DNA from: Gemmataceae bacterium
GTDB taxonomy: Bacteria > Planctomycetota > Planctomycetia > Gemmatales > Gemmataceae
Direction: 5' to 3'
DNA length: 64,000 nucleotides
Assembly: GCA_019752375.1 (NCBI GenBank)
Contig: JAIEMG010000008.1
Location: 1 to 64,000 of the forward strand
Under the pieces are notes generated by a model. The model made no database searches, was not told the origin of the DNA, and saw only the letters and a list, made by a program, of their open reading frames with translations. The position numbers were made by a program, and so were the translations under genes. Within the stretch, counting starts at the first letter, position 1, and each line of letters begins with the position of its first letter. Of this stretch, positions 62,825-64,000 are shown piece by piece.

Positions 62825-62866
62825 TTGGCTCGCAGCGAGTCCGCAGACTCAACCGGCTGGGTGCCA

Positions 62867-62981
62867 TGCTCTATAGACAACCCTGATTTGACGACTGTTG
62901 CGGCCGGCACAGCCGGCCCTACTTGTAGGGCCGGCTGTGCCGGCCGCAACCGTATCTCAACGCGCGGTTTTCTTCGGCGCA
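62867..62981. mobile_element. MITE-like element, degraded relative of 23900
   Basis: The left end TGCTCTATAGACAACC matches the 23900 TIR at 14 of 16 bases; the right end GGTTTTCTTCGGCGCA matches at 13 of 16. Between them is a perfect 26-bp GGCCGGC-family hairpin (62897-62922, 62925-62950). No clear target duplication remains. Confidence 0.65.
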
Positions 62982-63003
62982 ATGCCACCCGGATTTTTCC
63001 TCT

Positions 63004-63849
63004 TCATGCTGGCATGAAGCTCAAAATCAGGTACCGCAGCAATCCGATGCGTGTGCTGAACTCCACGCGCCGAATCACCTCCTCTGCTTCATCCGGATGC
63101 GGTGCAACGCGACGAACCAGCGGGCGCAGGACGCGATAGCTCGGCATCGTGCCTGCCGTGATGTCCTCCTTGCGCAACAGCCTTAATCCGGCGGCGTGGG
63201 CCAGGCGCCGGTATGCGGTAAACGTGCAGCGCATGTCACTGGGGCCGTAGAGGCGTGTCACGATGGGCTTGAACCGACGGTCGAAGTAGTCCCACAGGAT
63301 CGGGATCATCACGCGCGGCACGAAATCGCTCAGGGCCAGCCGCCCGCCAGGGCGCAAGACGCGGCGCGCTTCGGCGAAGAAGCGATCGCGACCGGGAAAA
63401 TGGAAGATCGCCTCGACCGCCAGCACCACGTCGAACGACGCATCCGCGTAGGGCAGGCGACAGGCGTCCGCGGCCACGAAATGGACCTGGTTTCCTGTGC
63501 GGGCCGGTACCTGTTCACGGGCACGGACCAGTTGTCGGCCGTCGATGTTGACCCCGTGCAGATCCATGCCGGCGAAGCGGTGATTCAAGTCCGCGAGCGT
63601 GCCGCCAAAGCCACAGCCCACGTCCAGCACGCGCTGTCCGTCGCGAACACCGGCCGCCGTCGCCACTCGACGTGCCAACCGTTCCGCGGCCACGGCATAA
63701 TCCTGAACGGAACCATCGGCCTGTGCCGGCCGGTCCCAGTAGCCCCAGTGGACATGACGGCCAAATGCGACGGTAACCTCAGCGTCGCCGTCGCGGAGCG
63801 ATTCCAGGATACGATCGAAGTAAGGCAGCGGTACCGGTGTTTGCGTCAT
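63004..63849 (-). CDS. SAM-dependent methyltransferase, UbiE/sterol-type class I
   Basis: The protein has 281 residues. SAM motif I is RVLDVGCGFGGTLADL, with VNIDGRQLVRAREQ as motif post-I, ADACRLPYADASFDVVLAVEAIFHF and ARRVLRPGGRLALSDFVP. The N-terminal YFDRILESLRDGDAEV and HWGYWD are typical of methyltransferases acting on lipids, quinones or small natural products (for example gamma-tocopherol-type). GTAGGA lies 8 bp before the ATG at 63849. It starts 11 bp after the next gene's stop, so the two are probably co-transcribed. Confidence 0.85.
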   Translation of the reverse strand: MTQTPVPLPYFDRILESLRDGDAEVTVAFGRHVHWGYWDRPAQADGSVQDYAVAAERLARRVATAAGVRDGQRVLDVGCGFGGTLADLNHRFAGMDLHGVNIDGRQLVRAREQVPARTGNQVHFVAADACRLPYADASFDVVLAVEAIFHFPGRDRFFAEARRVLRPGGRLALSDFVPRVMIPILWDYFDRRFKPIVTRLYGPSDMRCTFTAYRRLAHAAGLRLLRKEDITAGTMPSYRVLRPLVRRVAPHPDEAEEVIRRVEFSTRIGLLRYLILSFMPA

Positions 63850-63859
63850 CCGGACATTC

Positions 63860-64000
63860 CTACTCATAGCCGCTGAACAGCAAGGCGAGCATCGCGGAAT
63901 TGACGAACGCATGCGCCGTCCACGGCGCCAGCAGCGTTCCGGTCCGTGCGTAGACGCTCGTCAGGATCAGGCCCATTGCCAGGTAAGCCGGCGCATTCCA
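63860..64000 (-). CDS. CPBP-family intramembrane protease, C-terminal end (partial)
   Basis: Reading from the window edge on the minus strand gives 46 residues: AYLAMGLILTSVYARTGTLLAP, then TAHAFVNSAMLALLFSGYE and a stop. TAHAFVN is the last conserved motif of CPBP (CAAX/bacteriocin-processing) proteases with its metal-type histidine. The rest of the gene lies beyond 64000. It is placed directly upstream of the methyltransferase. Confidence 0.7.
   Translation of the reverse strand, partial: WNAPAYLAMGLILTSVYARTGTLLAPWTAHAFVNSAMLALLFSGYE

Noticed and set aside
62858-62990. Target-site duplication for the MITE-like copy near 62.9 kb
   Set aside because: Only TGCCA is shared on both sides, and at a different offset from the element ends, so a 9-bp duplication cannot be claimed.

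Overview
The window is high-GC DNA that looks chromosomal and almost certainly comes from a planctomycete (Planctomycetota). The evidence is a paired DUF1592/DUF1552 operon, two DUF1501 proteins, a Tat-exported Gfo/Idh/MocA oxidoreductase, two receptor-like Ser/Thr kinases each divergent from an ECF sigma factor, many secreted hypothetical proteins, and part of the tetrahydromethanopterin/methanofuran C1 gene set. The genus cannot be named from sequence alone. No rRNA, tRNA, CRISPR array or intact insertion sequence was seen.

Region 1 (1-20.5 kb) carries surface and export functions. It starts with a truncated membrane protein, a secreted barrel-like protein, a DUF5648 protein and a PilZ-like protein. 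Two paralogous kinase/ECF sigma modules follow (3.5-6.0 kb and 9.0-12.2 kb). Between them lie an oxidoreductase, a small toxin/antitoxin-like pair and an Fpg-type glycosylase. Then come the DUF1592/DUF1552 operon, an SMP-30 family lactonase, a PQQ-type beta-propeller and an HpnA-like epimerase.

Region 2 (20.5-24.4 kb) is accessory DNA: a ParE-like toxin/antitoxin pair, an ISKra4-type transposase remnant, a PAP2-like membrane protein that has lost both catalytic histidines, a DUF3592-like protein, and a 132-bp MITE with perfect 16-bp terminal repeats and a 9-bp target duplication.

Region 3 (24.4-36.8 kb) is one long minus-strand chemosensory operon: cheY, cheA, cheW, an unusually long soluble receptor, a HEAT-repeat protein, cheR, cheB, a second cheY, cheC and a hybrid histidine kinase. 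Five junctions are tightly coupled: three TGATG, one TAATG and one 23-bp overlap. No flagellar or pilus genes are present in the window.

Region 4 (37-44.6 kb) holds a permease with a stress-protein-like tail, an M20 peptidase, a response regulator, an orphan N4-cytosine-type methyltransferase, and a protein that looks like an in-frame fusion of a histidine-kinase N-terminus to the C-terminal end of an NtrC-type activator.

Region 5 (44.6-51.3 kb) is the C1 cofactor cluster: MfnD-, MfnF- and MfnE-like methanofuran biosynthesis proteins, methenyl-H4MPT cyclohydrolase (Mch), a RimK-like ligase and a CitG-like protein. A FadR-type GntR regulator sits in the middle with a palindromic operator over its own promoter, and three perfect 26-bp tandem repeats precede mfnF.

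Region 6 (51.6-64 kb) contains a Ca2+/H+ antiporter, a BCS1-like AAA ATPase, two DUF1501 proteins, anthranilate synthase component I, a thiolase, a secreted CocE/NonD hydrolase, a SAM methyltransferase and the C-terminal end of a CPBP-family protease. The spaces between genes are rich in long, near-perfect inverted repeats belonging to several families.
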